DNA from: Planctomycetota bacterium
GTDB taxonomy: Bacteria > Planctomycetota > Phycisphaerae > Sedimentisphaerales > Anaerobacaceae
Direction: 5' to 3'
Assembly: GCA_014384025.1 (NCBI GenBank)
Contig: JACNGQ010000318.1
Location: 1-43,338, forward strand
Length of the DNA stretch: 43,338 nt
Position numbers and translations under genes: made by a program. Positions 42,754 through 43,338 of this stretch are shown one piece after another (the stretch's first letter is position 1; the number at the start of each line of letters is the position of its first letter). The notes under the pieces were generated by a model, which had not been told where the DNA came from, did no database searches, and saw only the letters and a list, made by a program, of their open reading frames with translations.

Positions 42754-42966
42754 AATTGCGTATTATACCATATTTTAATCGAAAAATCAAGGATATTCGA
42801 TAAAAATGTCCATGACTTGACACTGTATGCCTGTCGCCCGAATAATGAAATATGCTGGTTATTAATTGTCAGGGCTGGAAATAATCAGTAGTCGATGGCT
42901 GTCCATTGCTAAAATCATGGGATGGCTTTTTCAACAGCACCATGCACCCTATTTTTTGTCTTATTG

Positions 42967-43338
42967 TTAAGATTTTTTCGGTCGGCCACGAGGTAACGGT
43001 CGAAGGCGACGACCTAAAAGGATCTCCAGTTTAGCCACGAATTTGTCACTGCCCAGCGGTCGACCCCGGCTGGTACAAAGACGAAGCCGGGCCATCTGCT
43101 GCTCATCATCGGCCAAAGTCAATAGGTTGCGCCAGCGTTCCGTATCCATCTGCTTGCGCCACCCAGATATGTCGATTAGATCCGTTGGATCTGTGTAACC
43201 GCAGTGTGCAGCAGCACTGCTCCAGGGCCAGCGCCATGCCTTACGACACAAACGGACACGTACAGGGTTTCGCTCTATATACACTAACGCCCGCCAGAAG
43301 TGTATTTCGTCCAGAGTACACGAAAAAAATCGGTCCTG
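42967..43338 (-). CDS. REP-associated tyrosine transposase (RAYT), C-terminal part
   Basis: The C-terminal 123 residues of an IS200-like REP-associated transposase (Y1_Tnp group). The frame enters the window at 43338 without a start, reading DRFFSCTLDEIHFWRALVYI and then ERNPVRVRLCRKAWRWPWSS, the conserved end of the Y1_Tnp domain. The tail CTSRGRPLGSDKFVAKLE and RRLRPLPRGRPKKS is that of RAYT proteins. A GTG at 43284 is internal. RAYTs copy or move small palindromic REP elements; the hairpins at 42695-42753 lie just downstream. The catalytic HUH and Tyr residues lie outside the window, so activity cannot be judged. Confidence 0.87.
   Translation of the reverse strand, partial: QDRFFSCTLDEIHFWRALVYIERNPVRVRLCRKAWRWPWSSAAAHCGYTDPTDLIDISGWRKQMDTERWRNLLTLADDEQQMARLRLCTSRGRPLGSDKFVAKLEILLGRRLRPLPRGRPKKS

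Larger units (their letters stand above)
42209..42966. other. Repeat-rich non-coding block before the RAYT gene
   Basis: A 758-base AT-rich stretch between two minus-strand genes. It holds an 11-base tandem array, a 14-base tandem duplication and several hairpins, listed separately. A frame at 42218-42643 is open, but its text (QTQFNPKQTQFNP-like) is the translation of the repeats. I see no true gene. Confidence 0.65.

Noticed and set aside
42685-42891. A 68-codon plus-strand frame in the repeat block
   Set aside because: It runs through two perfect hairpins, lacks a ribosome-binding site and resembles no protein.

Overview
This 43.3-kb window looks like a chromosomal segment of a Gram-negative, LPS-making planctomycete, most probably of the class Phycisphaerae (Sedimentisphaerales-like). 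The inference rests on exported DUF1080, DUF2961/GH172 and PF01261 sugar-metabolism proteins in one cluster, a GH16-GH29 secreted enzyme, an orphan secretin, lpxB, a RAYT-type transposase and an AT-rich, ORF-like dispersed repeat of a kind I associate with this group. No 16S rRNA gene or tRNA is visible, so the placement is an inference.

Layout. (1) 77-4955, minus strand: a five-gene exported sugar-catabolism operon in the order DUF1080, DUF2961, PF01261 TIM barrel, FG-GAP propeller, DUF1080. It fits the 3-keto-glycoside type of glycan breakdown, but no oxidoreductase is present beside it. (2) 5171-14433: housekeeping and small orphan genes: signal peptidase I, a four-TM protein, oligoendopeptidase F, an EamA transporter, an aminotransferase, lpxB, a one-HKD phospholipase-D-like protein, and several small Cys-rich or acidic proteins. 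(3) 14486-19947, plus: a BASS-family transporter, asd, truA, a CPBP membrane protease, a GT4 glycosyltransferase and a DUF3795 protein. A second, synonymously diverged copy of the truA 3' end lies between the CPBP gene and the glycosyltransferase, which marks the CPBP gene as an insertion. (4) 20110-22321, plus: a promoter with a perfect 17-bp palindrome, three tandem paralogous membrane proteins and a winged-helix regulator. This is the best candidate for an undescribed system in the window. (5) 22551-24938: a YjbQ-family protein and a LysE exporter, with a convergent, overlapping YihY/BrkB protein. (6) 31444-25062, minus: rpsB-tsf-pyrH-frr followed by a large AsmA-like protein. (7) 34000-31799, minus: an orphan secretin with a charged helical tail and a small conserved-looking protein. 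(8) 34226-35566 rimO, then on the minus strand a 745-residue ABC-2-type permease hybrid preceded by what looks like a frameshifted small gene. (9) 38545-41534, plus: pgsA and a GH16-GH29-F5/8C enzyme. (10) 41555-43338: an HD-domain protein, a repeat-rich non-coding block, and a RAYT transposase running off the window end.

How it works together. Translation and RNA-modification genes (rpsB, tsf, frr, truA, rimO) and envelope genes (lpxB, pgsA, lepB, the AsmA-like gene, the secretin) make up the core. The two glycan-degrading loci point to life on complex, possibly fucosylated, polysaccharides. The horizontally flavoured parts are the CPBP insertion, the repeat block with the RAYT gene, and the degraded gene ahead of the ABC-2 permease.
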